This document shows positions 8,308-18,649 of a DNA stretch of 36,262 bases, piece by piece (the stretch's first letter is position 1; every line of letters starts with the position of its first letter). Under the pieces are notes generated by a model. It did no database searches. It had not been told where the DNA came from and saw only the letters and a list, made by a program, of their open reading frames with translations. Origin of the DNA: Syncephalis plumigaleata (taxonomy: Eukaryota > Zoopagomycota > Zoopagomycetes > Zoopagales > Piptocephalidaceae). The translations under genes were made by a program, and so were the position numbers. The stretch lies in assembly GCA_025201365.1 (NCBI GenBank), contig JAIXMF010000119.1:1-36262 (forward strand), in the 5' to 3' direction.

Positions 8308-10663
8308 TTAATTTGATTTTTGTTGTTTGGACCCCCGTTGTCCTTGTCCTTCTTTCTTTGAACGTTTAGAAGGAACGGCACCTCGTCGGAATTGTGTTGG
8401 AATACCGTTTCCATTGCGAGCACTGCGGATAATCTGAATAAAATTCAGACATGCAGCCATATCCCGATTCCACAAACGATGCTCGAATTCTTTAATTGGC
8501 TTGCCGTCTTTATCCATCTCGACCTTCTTGTTCTTTACGTCCTTCGTGCCCTCTTGATTCTTCTCGTCATCCACGTCCATCATATCCTCTTGCTCCTCCT
8601 CGTCATCTACGTCCATCATATCCTCTTGATTCTTCTTCTTCTTCTTGTCCTTCTTAGCCTTTATATTCTTCATGGCCTCTTTACAAGTTTGATGTGTGCA
8701 TCTAATAAAATAATTAATTAATATATTATGATAAATAGCAAAGTGTAATAAATTGTACTTACCTTAAAAGACCATGTCGAATAATTTTATGGCTGTCTTC
8801 ATGTTTCTTGGGTCGAGGATTTGTGACCATCTTGAACGTCTCAAGTGTGGGATTGTTGCAAGTTGGGCAGCACTTGCTGGTCATATACTCATCAATTAGA
8901 AAGACTTTAAAATGATGTCGTCGTAAAAGTCTTCTAAAGCCAATACCACGTATGGGCTCGTGGTATTTGGCGTGAGGAGCAGACCAGTTGCCCATCACAA
9001 AAACCGCATCCTTCTTGAACTTATCAGTCAGCTCATGGATCAGCTTCTGATCACTCTGTTGTTTGCTGATGTATGCTGACAGTTTCAACTTCCTGAAAAG
9101 AGGATGTTGGGTAGAATGGGCGGAGGGGAGGGTGAGAGTATCTCGGTAAAAGCTGGTGAGAACATCTGAGTGCTGTGCGCGACACTTCAGATAGTCCTCA
9201 TATTCCGGTAGAGATACCGAGTTGCCCTTAGTTCTTGAGAGAGCCACCTCGGCCTGCTGCACCGCCTGGTTCCCCTTCTTGCACTCCTCGCGAATCTTGC
9301 GGTATTTCTTCGTCCTCCGTGTCTTGTCTTGACATGACTTTGTGTACCGATATTTGATCGGCTCTTTTACTGTCGAGTTTTCGTGTACACAAAATAGTAA
9401 ATCCCTTCTTCCTGGGTCCACGGCCACGCATTTGTCTTTGAACTTCTTTTGCGCCGTAACACTTAAGTCGGTGAGATACTTGAAAGGCTTCTCTGTTGGT
9501 TTTGCTGCTGGTGACTTCGCTTCCCCTTCCTCGGTGTCCTCGTCCTCGTCGTTCTCGTCGTCGTCGTCATTCTTGTCGTCGTTCTTCTTTTCGTTCTCCT
9601 TTTTCATCTTCTTGATGACCGTGACACCAACGCCATCGGTGTCAATCGAGCCAGAAAACTTGAGCTCACCCCTCATTTGAGGATCGAACGGCTTCAACTT
9701 GAGATTCACGGCATTTCTCCAATGTTCCTCCATATGATCTTTACCCTTATACGCGCATCCTAATATGTTGTGACAAAGAATAACGGTGTCAATGTGGACG
9801 TAACACGGTGAGAAGGATCGGCGCAGAGGAAAGCAGTTGAAATCCTTTAAGTCGAGGTCTTTAAACAAGCGCGCAAGCTTAAAGAACGCCTTAAAGTGCT
9901 TCACAGGGCGCGCTACACAGTCGTAATAACGGCCGTTTTTACCGAATTCATAGCGCTCAGGGTAAGCACTTAAAACAGGCTCAAAGATGTTGAATGCCTC
10001 AGTAAGCTTAGGCTCTTTCTTAAATGTCGTTTTACGTACACCTCGCTCGGCTATTGCCACCTTGAATCTCCTTACTTCCTCAGTGATTTCCTTACTGATT
10101 TTTTTGCGAAGCTCAGTTTCGGTTAATTTCTTGTAGAATTGCTTCCTCATATCCTTTACCCGCTTCTTGACATCGAAGTGCTTGTTGACGGCACGCCGAA
10201 GGAACTCGCCAAAGCGCAACCTGACGTTGTTGGTGTAAGCGACGTACATCTTCCTTGCCTCATAAGTTGCTGATTGACCAGCATAGAGTAACACCAGCGG
10301 TTGATAGCGAGCAATGCGAAGGTAATCATCCAAATGGCTATAGATGACTGCGCGAAATTCTGCTGTTGTGCCTTCGGTGTGCTGTGTTTCCCGCTGGATT
10401 AATGCAAGCCATACTTCTTTGAAAAAGCCTACACTTATATACTTTTCGAACCTAAAGTCTTTCTTATCAAGTTCTTTAAGTAGGATATGTTTCGCGAAGG
10501 AGTAGGCGTGGAAGGTCGTGGTGTGTACAATGTTTACAAAGTCGCGTAAAACACCACGACGCTCCTCCTTCCAACCAATGCCAGAAAGCGAAGACTTCAC
10601 AGCCAGAACTCGTTCACTGTCGGCAGAAGTAGACGAGCCATGAGTGCCTGGCTGTGACGCCAT
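8308..10663 (-). CDS. Fanzor nuclease (eukaryotic TnpB-like RNA-guided DNA endonuclease)
   Basis: Two exons (8763-10663 and 8308-8701, with a 61-base GT-AG intron) give 764 residues. RuvC-I is VAVDPGRRDLLF with Asp416. The usual RuvC-II Glu strand reads VFVMGNWSAP (about 554-563) with no Glu. A substitute Glu592 lies in LIDEYMTSKCCPTC, directly before the zinc ribbon (Cys599, Cys602; second pair Cys635 and Cys640, created by splicing). RuvC-III is WNRDMAACLNF with Asp714. This shifted Glu is a known Fanzor hallmark. About 400 N-terminal residues are helical and basic, the likely RNA/DNA-binding part. Acidic low-complexity inserts lie before RuvC-I (about 351-381) and before RuvC-III (about 660-690). 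Lys-rich stretches may act as nuclear signals. All catalytic residues are intact, so it may be active. Start: the ATG at 10663. Confidence 0.92.
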
Positions 10664-12225
10664 GGATGAAATGGATGGATATCAATGCAATAGCAGTATG
10701 TTAAAACGAGCACAGTTACAATATGAAGGGTTAATTAATCTTTTATTTTATTGTAGTATAGACGCTTCTTTATATACGTGGCATGCTGGTAGTACTAACT
10801 GCGTGGATCTGATGACGTAGGGGTGAAACGCTCGTGCAGACACATACAGGAAGGGTGAATCTATTATGGTAAGTAGTATCATTTACAGCGCAACACAGTA
10901 AGACTCGTATCATCTAGTGTCATTGTAGCAATGGTATAACGCCGCTTAGAACACAGCAATCAGTAAGCATTAATGAGTACTAATGAACTTGTTAATACTT
11001 TATTAATGAAAGATTCGTTATTAATAAATGAACAGAGTCTTGTAATGGGTGTTAATAAATGTATTAACTTCTACTAGTGCTTCCATTAGCAACTTCTCCT
11101 TAACTATTTGTTAACACCTGATTAATGGTTTACCAATACACTTCCAAGTATTCATTTCATCGTTGCTTTTCTTTCCCCTTTCCCTTTACTTCGTTATCTA
11201 CATTATTTCCTCCTCCTTTACTTCGTTAACAATTCTAATACATTTCCATTCCTCATTATCGACTGATGTATAAATTGTTAATTTTCTTTATTAGTCAATA
11301 AAAGCATTCTTTCTCTCTCTTTACTAATGCTGTCTTCTTCGTACTAATCTCACTTCCCTTGTCATTCAGTAACACACTTATTTGTGTCAACTACATTCTA
11401 GTTGTTTCTTTTCTTTTATTTTCCTTTTCTCTCTCTTTAACAACACACATTCAAATTAATTTTGACTCTCCCCTTATTGATTGTGAGGGATAAATAAGTT
11501 GTTGTTTTTTCCCTTTCTTCAATAAAGACCTTATTCTATCTCTTTAACAACACACACGTCTACTTCCTCTTAACTATATGCTAGTTATTCCTTTTCCTTC
11601 TATTTACCTATTCACTTTCTCAGTAATACGCGTCTTCTTCGTGTCATTCACATTCCACTTACTTCCTCTTTCACTCTAGCATACACATTCCCAATAGCAG
11701 CTATTCTGCATACTATCTCTATGCCGTTTATTTATCTCTTTGTTTTCCTCTTGCTCTAAACTATCTACATGCTCACTTGTCGTTATTATTACTATTCCAA
11801 TAAGCATTGTTTATTGCTCGTTCTAGTCCTTTGTCTTCTATCACTGTACTGCTTATTTATCAATGTTCAAGCGTTTACTGCTCTCGTTGTAGTATGCACC
11901 TTTCGTTTTTACCACTCTTTCCCGTCATCTGTTTGTATGCCACCAATATGTCATGTTTTTATTTGTATTTTTATTTGTTTACTGCCATCTACATACTCTA
12001 TTCACGGCATACAAGCATACACTGCCTCTTCAAATAAACTGGCATGTGTTCATGCACCCTTCCTTGCTCATTCCTTGCTCATTCATGACAAGTCAGTCAT
12101 TCTACTAGTTACTGCTTGTTTATTACATTGTTTATCGTGTATTCTCTTTGTTCACTCGTTGCTACTTATATGCAATTAACCGTAAGCATTATCATCATAA
12201 CTTATCTAGCATACTAGTTTATTAC
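10664..12225. other. Non-coding interior of the Fanzor transposon, 5' of the nuclease gene
   Basis: About 1.56 kb with no supported gene. Its plus strand is strongly T/C-rich (many CTTT, TTCC and CTCTCTT runs) and so purine-rich on the Fanzor coding strand. It must contain the Fanzor promoter and leader. Much of it (about 11100-12225) recurs, closely similar, in reverse orientation in the element at 18650-19806. Open frames such as 11769-12179 do not stay in one frame between the two copies, so I treat them as chance. Confidence 0.6.
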
Positions 12226-12476
12226 TACTTGTAAGTACATGACATGGCAATATCCAATTATACTAGTACACTTGTATCGTATACCTTATAGAATTGATGA
12301 TGATAGTTATCGCTATCAATATAGGATCCATTACTGAATACTGAATTGTTATTATTATCGTGCTGTACCAATTGGCATTTCTATAATGATAATGGTGTTA
12401 ACAATCGTGTAAATCTATTTATTAATAAAGAGCAAATGTTAAAGGATAAATGCGCAAATTGGATGGAAAAACACTG
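12226..12476. repeat. Conserved 251-bp end module with terminal inverted repeat and hairpin
   Basis: This end is shared, with the same length of 251 bases, by all three elements (12226-12476, 18650-18900 reversed, 23946-24196). It contains the terminal inverted repeat (from about 12449) and a hairpin at 12293-12320 whose arms read ATTGAT...GATAG and CTATCAAT. Collinearity without net insertion or deletion suggests a functional end: transposase binding sites, or the nuclease promoter in the full copy. Confidence 0.75.
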
Positions 12477-12691
12477 TATTATCTAAAAAATACATTTTAT
12501 TATCACATATAAACGATTAGTGCTACGAGCAAATAAGTGATTTTATTATTAGTATTGATTAGTTGTATACAAGAGATCATTCTCTCCTATATACAACTAA
12601 TAAGATGGATCATCATTATTCGTACATGACATGTTACGCGACGATTAAATGTTTGCTTTATTATTAAACGAGTGCACCGCTTTCACCGCCA

Positions 12692-12991
12692 TTACCAAGT
12701 ACTCTTCATAACACCGGGTAGTTGACCGTTTAGTGCATGAAGACGGAACTGGAAGCGACACATTCGGAAATCACGTAAAATACCACGACCACGTCCAGTA
12801 ACGATACAACGGTTGTTCACCGCTGTTGGTCGCGTATCGCGGGGAAAACTATTCAAGGCTAGTTGAGCTTGATGGCGAATTCGCGTTGGTAATTGCTCGT
12901 TACGTATGATATAGCGATATGCCTGTCGTTGTACCTCGGCCGCAGACACACTAGTCCGAATACGGATATCTCGTAGAATACGTGATTTCAT
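12692..12991 (-). CDS. MRP2: Mitochondrial small-subunit ribosomal protein uS14m
   Basis: A single exon encodes 99 residues. The C-terminal half carries the S14 signature NNRCIVTGRGRGILRDFR followed by LHALNGQLPGVMKSTW, the usual protein end. The N-terminal half is basic (MKSRILRDIRIR). The zinc-binding Cys pairs of some bacterial S14 forms are absent, as is normal for the longer mitochondrial type. Family knowledge: it binds 16S-like rRNA in the mitoribosome small-subunit head. The length matches bacterial and fungal mitochondrial homologues. It shares a 310-base divergent promoter region with CLF1 and converges with TIM44 across the inserted Fanzor element, whose end is 215 bases past its stop. 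Confidence 0.93.
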   Translation of the reverse strand: MKSRILRDIRIRTSVSAAEVQRQAYRYIIRNEQLPTRIRHQAQLALNSFPRDTRPTAVNNRCIVTGRGRGILRDFRMCRFQFRLHALNGQLPGVMKSTW

Positions 12992-13301
12992 AGTTAACTA
13001 GCTATAGTCGTCTCGCGATAACGTACAAGCTTACAGTGTGAATCTAACTGATCAAGATCAAGATTAGGAAAAAAGAATAAGAATCACATACAAGCTTGAT
13101 GATGTTGATAAACGCGCCTATTACACATTTTAACAGTTTTCCTTTAGTCCTCCTTAGCTTCACCTGGCTTTACTTGTTTATTTGCCTGTTACACTCGTTG
13201 CTATTAAACTCTCCCTCTCTCCCTCTCTCTCTCCCTCTACACGCACACTGATAATATCGTTATATATTATTATTATTAGTAGTAGTATTATTGGTGACAA
13301 T
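12992..13301. promoter_or_regulatory. Divergent promoter region of uS14m and CLF1
   Basis: 310 bases between the two start codons. There is no clear TATA box. A CTCTCTCCCTCTCTCT-type pyrimidine tract lies before the CLF1 ATG. The short distance makes a shared bidirectional promoter likely. Confidence 0.45.
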
Positions 13302-16300
13302 ATGGAGCAACAACAACAGGAACAAGTGCCCGGTGGCTATGATCGGGGTGGACGGGTGCCCAAGGTAAGCAGTTCGCTTGGGCAATTAACTGGATAGATA
13401 GAATTGGAATGGCACTTACACGTCATCCGTATGAATCATAGATCAAAAATAAAAATCCAGCACCTGTCCAGATCACGGCAGAGCAGCTTATGCGGGAAGC
13501 GCATGAGTTCCGTGAGGTAGCTGTGGCGGCACCACGGCAAAAGATCACAGATCGCGAGGAACTCAACGAGTATCGTATGCAAAAGCGTAAAGCATTTGAG
13601 GATATGGTGCGACGTAATCGTATTCACATCGGTACCTGGCTTAACTATGCTGCTTGGGAGCAAAGTCAAGAAGAGATACCACGGTAAATGGATCATTAAT
13701 ATAGACGACGATAGTGACATCTTGATGCAGTTAGCGTACTAACAATATGTATGTAATGAATTAGAGCGCGTTCTATTTACGAACGAGCACTGGAAATTGA
13801 TTCGCGTAATGTCACCCTGTATTTGAAATACGTGGAGATGGAAATGAAGCATCGTAACATCAATCGAGCGCGTAATTTATTCGATCGTGTAGTATCACTA
13901 CTACCACGAGTCGATCAATTCTGGTGAGTAGAATAGCTGCCTGTGCTAATATCCCAATAAATGCACTATTCTCATGTGTTAACACTGGGCAACAGGCTTA
14001 AATACACGTATATGGAGGAGATGCTGGGTAATGTCAATGGTGCACGTCAAATATTCGAACGATGGATGCAATGGCAGCCCGATGAACCAGCATGGATGGC
14101 CTATGCCAAAATGGAGATGCGATACGATGAGGTGGATCGTGCACGCGCCATTTATCGACGATTCGTGCAGGTGCATCCCATGACTAAGAACTGGTTGAAA
14201 TGGGTCAAGTTCGAGGAGGACTTGAACAATATCGGTAAGTAAAGATTGGTGAATGAATATGACAAGATTATATATTGATAATGAAATGCAATTGACATAT
14301 TATCAGAGCAAGCGCGTGAGATATTCGATCAAGCATTCCAATTCCTAGGTGATGATCATATGGATCAAAAGTTAGTAATTGCTTTTGCTAAATTTGAAAC
14401 AAAACAACGAGAGGTAAGCTAGAGCAGAGTAGAGTAGAGTGGATATTACGCAACATTACGCTAACATTTATTAGTATGAACGAGCACGAGCCATTTACAA
14501 GTATGCACTGGAGAGAATGCCGAAATCAAAGGCTGAAGCACTTTACAAGCAGTACACGCAATTCGAGAAACGATTTGGCGACCAGAATGAAATTGAGACG
14601 GTCGTCACCGCTAAACGACGTGTTCAGTATGAGGAGGTGAGTAATTACGCGAATGCAACTATGCTGCAGCCATTGTTACTTATTACTGTAATAAACATAG
14701 CAAATAAGAGAGAATCCACGCAACTACGATACATGGTTTGATTATGCTCGACTAGAAGAGGAGGCAGGAGATCCGGAACGAACACGCGACGTATATGAAC
14801 GAGCTATTGCGCAAATTCCTCCATCGGACGAGAAACGACATTGGAGACGCTACATTTACCTTTGGATCAATTATGCATTGTACGAGGAACTAGTAACAAA
14901 GGTAGTGTGCAACATATCTATCATTCGACTCACAACGTTAACTAACCTTCAAACATAGGATTATGAGCGTACTCGTCTAGTATATCAAGAATGCTTACGA
15001 CTTATTCCTCATAAAAAGTTTACATTTGCCAAGATCTGGCTAATGGCTGCGCAATTTGAGATTCGTCGCTTAAATATCACGGCAGCGAGGAAAACACTAG
15101 GCATGGGCATTGGTAAGAGGACATAACATACCATCTTATGGTGTACGAATAAGTAAATAAATATACGAATATACGTATAGGTAAGGCACCGAAACATCGA
15201 CTATTCAAGGGATACATTGAATTAGAACTGGAGGTAGGTATAACTGGACAAGTAATATATCGAGCCATAGTAAATCAACTAATTCTATATATGTCCGCCT
15301 GTAGTTACGTGAATTCGATCGATGCCGTACCATTTATACAAAGTATCTGGAGTTTGATCCCGCTCATTGCACGGCATGGATTCGATTTGCCGAATTGGAA
15401 CGATCATTGGGTGATGATGATCGTGCACGTGCGATATTCGAATTGGCTGTCAGTCAGCCTGCATTGGATATGCCCGAGTTGCTATGGAAGGCATATATAG
15501 ATTTTGAATTTGAATTGGGCGAATTTGAACATACACGCAAACTTTATGAACGCTTACTACAGCGAACGGAACATGTCAAGGTAGTGTAGATGTGGCATTG
15601 CGATAACAATAATAGCAATGATAGCCAAAGAGAGTACATTGATAGCTAACGCGACAATACATGAATGGTAACATTAGGTTTGGATTAGTTATGCGCAATT
15701 TGAACTAGCAGCAAGTGTATCGGAGGAAGAGGACAACAAGGCACTTGTGACGGAGCGTATAGCAAGGGCGCGCAAGACATTCAAGCGTGCGTATGATAGT
15801 ATGAAACAACGCGGTCTTAAAGAAGAGGTAACAGTCATCAGTGGATTATTGTGTATCATCTAAGATTGACTAACACCATATTGGTATCAATTACGAATTA
15901 GCGTGTTTTATTATTGGAAGCGTGGCGTGAAATGGAAACGCAGCATGGCACATCAGAGACTCAGGAGCAAGTCAATCGACAAATGCCCAAGGTGGTCAAA
16001 CGACGTAGAAAGGTGGAGGAAGGCGAGGCAGTCGGTGGAGCAGGTGGCGATACATGGGAGGAATACTACGACTACATATTCCCTGATGATGATACGCAAC
16101 AACAGAAGCTTAAACTACTTGAACTGGCTCATCAATGGAAGGTACGTAGAATGATAACAATGTGAATAGAGTAATATCATTTGCTTACAATTATTATTGA
16201 TTATTTCTATTAGATTAAATCAGAGCAAGCTCTAAGAAACAAAGAATCCAATCAAGGTGAAAGCGACGAAGAGTCAGAAGAAGAAGAGTCAGAAGAAGAA

Positions 16301-16312
16301 GATAATGAATAA
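13302..16312 (+). CDS. CLF1: Pre-mRNA splicing factor Clf1/Crooked neck (HAT-repeat protein)
   Basis: Thirteen exons (13302-13364, 13442-13683, 13765-13923, 13996-14234, 14307-14413, 14475-14636, 14701-14901, 14959-15112, 15181-15233, 15305-15580, 15678-15827, 15902-16141, 16214-16312) encode 714 residues. After the N-terminal block [14 protein letters not shown] the protein is a long array of HAT helical repeats with the typical [33 protein letters not shown] and ARAIFELAV patterns. It ends in an acidic Glu/Ser tail. Family knowledge: a scaffold of the Prp19-associated (NineTeen) complex, needed for spliceosome activation in the nucleus. Its length is close to yeast and human homologues. The start ATG is the first in frame and gives a Gln-rich leader. 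All twelve introns are short GT-AG. Confidence 0.96.
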
Positions 16313-17614
16313 TTTAGATGTTTTATGTTTATCCTATAAATCATTGATTGCTCTGTAATGATGAAAGCATGTAGATGTAGGGGGATTTTCTTTGGTCTAT
16401 AATACATGATTACACAATATTGACCATATAGTAGAATCCTAATGGTATATTGCTATAATCATGACTTTTACAATTCTATCTTGATGATACGAGTAAATAA
16501 TACCATGTGTTTTTACATGCTTTCATTAAGGCCTTGAAGCATATTACTTTTAATAGGACTACACCCAAGTGTAGGAGTGTTATTGTCATTTAGAAGAAAA
16601 AGCACGCGAGTAATTGAGTAAACAGCACTTCATCAATCATGCAGCATTACGCGCACTGACTACTTACCCAAATGGGACCCATTAATTTACGCATTACTAC
16701 TCTACTACCATGTCATTAAGGCTATTCATGAATGATTGTTTCAAGGTTTACTCATACAATCATTGCTTGTTTGTTCGTTCGCTTGTTCGTTCATTTGTCT
16801 GAACGACAACGACAGGCCTGTAAAGTATTGTTCCCTTGAAACGATAAGTGGTTGATTGTCTACTTTGAATGTGTAAAACACAATTTCTTTATTTTTTAGG
16901 TCCCCTTAGCAAGTTATTCGCCTTTACTTTTGTTCCCACATCGAAAGCAATATTGACTAAAAGTGAATACTACTCACTATTACAGCGGGATATTTGGTTG
17001 AGATTCCAATGAGGAACAATAACCAATGCACATATAGAATATGTATGTATATATTATACAACACATTAGTGTATAGCAAGTTAACGCAGGTACAATAAAG
17101 TGAACAATTGTCAGCTGAAATTACCATTTAAGGATACGCCTATGCTCAAACAAGTCTTTCATGTAATGCATTACCTTGTTAATCCGTGTAATAGGGGAGG
17201 ATACACCACCCGAGTATCATTATCTACATGTTTGTCTGTGCTACAATGAACCATGGACTATGCCGTTTGATATCGTTATCTACGGAGGCCATTCTATCTT
17301 GTCTCATGGACATTGAACTCGTTATTGTGCTTGTCAATAAAGTGGAGTGAATATATTTTCATTATAGAAGCACTGATGACATGAAGGTATAAATACTCGT
17401 CGGATGATGACCGGTAAACGATTATTATTCACTCATCAATACAAACGCCTTCATCGCAACGATACCCTAGACAGTGCTTACTGACTTACTCACTTTGACT
17501 CTCTTCTCTTCTCTTCTCTTCTCTCAACGACTTTTCTCCTGCTCCTACGATCTAAAAACGACAGATTTTATTCCTAGGCTGCGCCCAACGAATTCAACCA
17601 TACAAATCAGAAAA
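16313..17614. other. Intergenic region between CLF1 and the LPMO-like gene
   Basis: 1.3 kb without a recognisable gene. The first part is the CLF1 3' region. The last 230 bases are the LPMO-like promoter and leader, with a TATA box at 17388-17395 and a CTCTT-rich leader near 17501-17525. Confidence 0.5.
17388..17395 (+). promoter_or_regulatory. TATA box of the LPMO-like gene
   Basis: TATAAATA lies 227 bases before the ATG at 17615, implying a leader of roughly 190-200 bases. Confidence 0.55.
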
Positions 17615-18343
17615 ATGACTCGCTTCGCCTCCACCTCCTCAATGATGACTCTATGCGCCATCGCGCTTACCGCACTCTCGGTCGTTTCCAGTGTGTCCGC
17701 TCATGGCTACCTAACAAATCCGTCTCCTCGCGGTATCCAGAAGGCCAACACCCAAGTAGACGACTTGAAATCGCCCAACACCAGGGGTGTTTGCCGTGGT
17801 GAACCGGCCGGTCAAGTGCACTCCGTCGGTCACTCGGTCACCCTTGACTTTAAAATTACCGCGCCACACATTGGTATGTGCGAGGTGTACATTCTCGATG
17901 AGAATCTCGGCAATCCACGCAAGATCGCCTCGAAGGACGGCTGTGCCGCTCCTGGCAAGGAAGGTCCGTGGACTGTTGACATTCCATCGGATATCACCGG
18001 TCGCAAGGTGTTGCGTTGGATGTGGAACGCCGCTCATCTAGTAACCACCATTGAACACTACGAGCAATGTGTCGACCTCAACATCTCCGGTGGTGGTGGT
18101 GGTAGCAGCGCTCCCCCCACTGAAACGAAGAAGAACGATGGCGATACTCCTGCACCAGCCAGTCCACCCAATGCCCCTGCCGCCCCTTCGACTCCAGCAT
18201 CCGGTGGAAGTTGCAATGACGGCGAGTTCAAGTGTAACGGTAACAAGATCGGACAATGTGCCCACAAGTCTTTCGTCTGGACTACTTGTCCCTCTGGCAC
18301 CCAATGCCGTGGCTCCGGTAACGCCATCTATTGCGGTTTTTAA
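17615..18343 (+). CDS. Secreted LPMO-like copper protein with C-terminal CBM19 chitin-binding domain
   Basis: A single exon encodes 242 residues. Residues 1-29 are a signal peptide ending SVSA, so the mature protein begins with His30 (HGYLTNPSPRG), as required for the copper histidine brace of lytic polysaccharide monooxygenases. The second brace His is probably His85 in PHIGMCEVYIL, a pattern like AA9/AA11 enzymes; Tyr149 in HYEQCVDLNI fits the axial position. A Gly/Pro/Ala/Thr-rich linker (about 159-197) leads to a six-cysteine CBM19-like module at 198-242 (CNDGEFKC, GQC, CPSGTQC, YC). I infer action on chitin outside the cell, such as wall remodelling or use of chitinous prey or substrate. 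I cannot assign the AA family with certainty. The frame is open upstream without an ATG, so 17615 is the start. Confidence 0.85.
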   Translation: MTRFASTSSMMTLCAIALTALSVVSSVSAHGYLTNPSPRGIQKANTQVDDLKSPNTRGVCRGEPAGQVHSVGHSVTLDFKITAPHIGMCEVYILDENLGNPRKIASKDGCAAPGKEGPWTVDIPSDITGRKVLRWMWNAAHLVTTIEHYEQCVDLNISGGGGGSSAPPTETKKNDGDTPAPASPPNAPAAPSTPASGGSCNDGEFKCNGNKIGQCAHKSFVWTTCPSGTQCRGSGNAIYCGF

Positions 18344-18405
18344 TGGCCATTACATACGACAATGGTGAACATTAGCGTATCTCTTCCTTTCCATTGGAAT
18401 AATGA

Positions 18406-18411
18406 AATAAA
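18406..18411 (+). terminator. Poly(A) signal of the LPMO-like gene
   Basis: AATAAA, 63 bases after the stop at 18343. Confidence 0.5.
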
Positions 18412-18649
18412 CCATTATACTTTACAATCTACACAGTAAATCTAAATGAATGTATGATATCGTAGTATACATTAAGATTGACTAATAACATCACTTTTAT
18501 TCAATGTGCCTTAATCATTGATGTATATTGCACTTGTAAAGACTAAGTTTGACTTTTAATCAAAATCATCTCTGCATATTACTGATAGTTGCATTTGCTA
18601 TTTATATTTGATAGAACATGTATTATTGGATAAAGCAGTAATTAAAGTA

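Larger units (their letters stand above)
8194..12476 (-). mobile_element. Fanzor-bearing DNA transposon, apparently full-length copy (4283 bp)
   Basis: The element is bounded by inverted repeats starting CAG and reading TTTTTCCATCCAATTTGCG, at 8194 on the plus strand and ending at 12476 as the reverse complement. A TA dinucleotide flanks each side (8192-8193 and 12477-12478), as in Tc1/mariner-type insertion. The only convincing gene is the Fanzor nuclease on the minus strand. I find no DDE transposase, so movement would need one in trans, or the autonomous form is elsewhere. It sits between the convergent TIM44 and uS14m genes and disrupts neither. Two shorter relatives at 18650-19806 and 23619-24196 share these ends, which confirms the boundaries. 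Confidence 0.88.

Noticed and set aside
8187-8423. A minus-strand open frame overlapping the Fanzor 3' end and running into the terminal repeat.
   Set aside because: It lies in a different frame from the RuvC-III coding sequence and has no conserved counterpart in the mini-element.
11769-12179. Hydrophobic Cys/Leu-rich open frames at 11769-12179 and 11807-12037 inside the full element, similar to a minus-strand frame at 19015-19317 in the second element.
   Set aside because: The DNA is conserved but the frame is not: the similarity jumps between frames partway, and the composition is that of a pyrimidine-rich tract. It looks like shared non-coding DNA, not a second transposon gene.
17474-17614. 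Upstream extension of the LPMO-like protein, itself hydrophobic.
   Set aside because: It begins at GTG. The ATG at 17615 gives a proper signal peptide ending just before the catalytic His; the extension would bury that signal.
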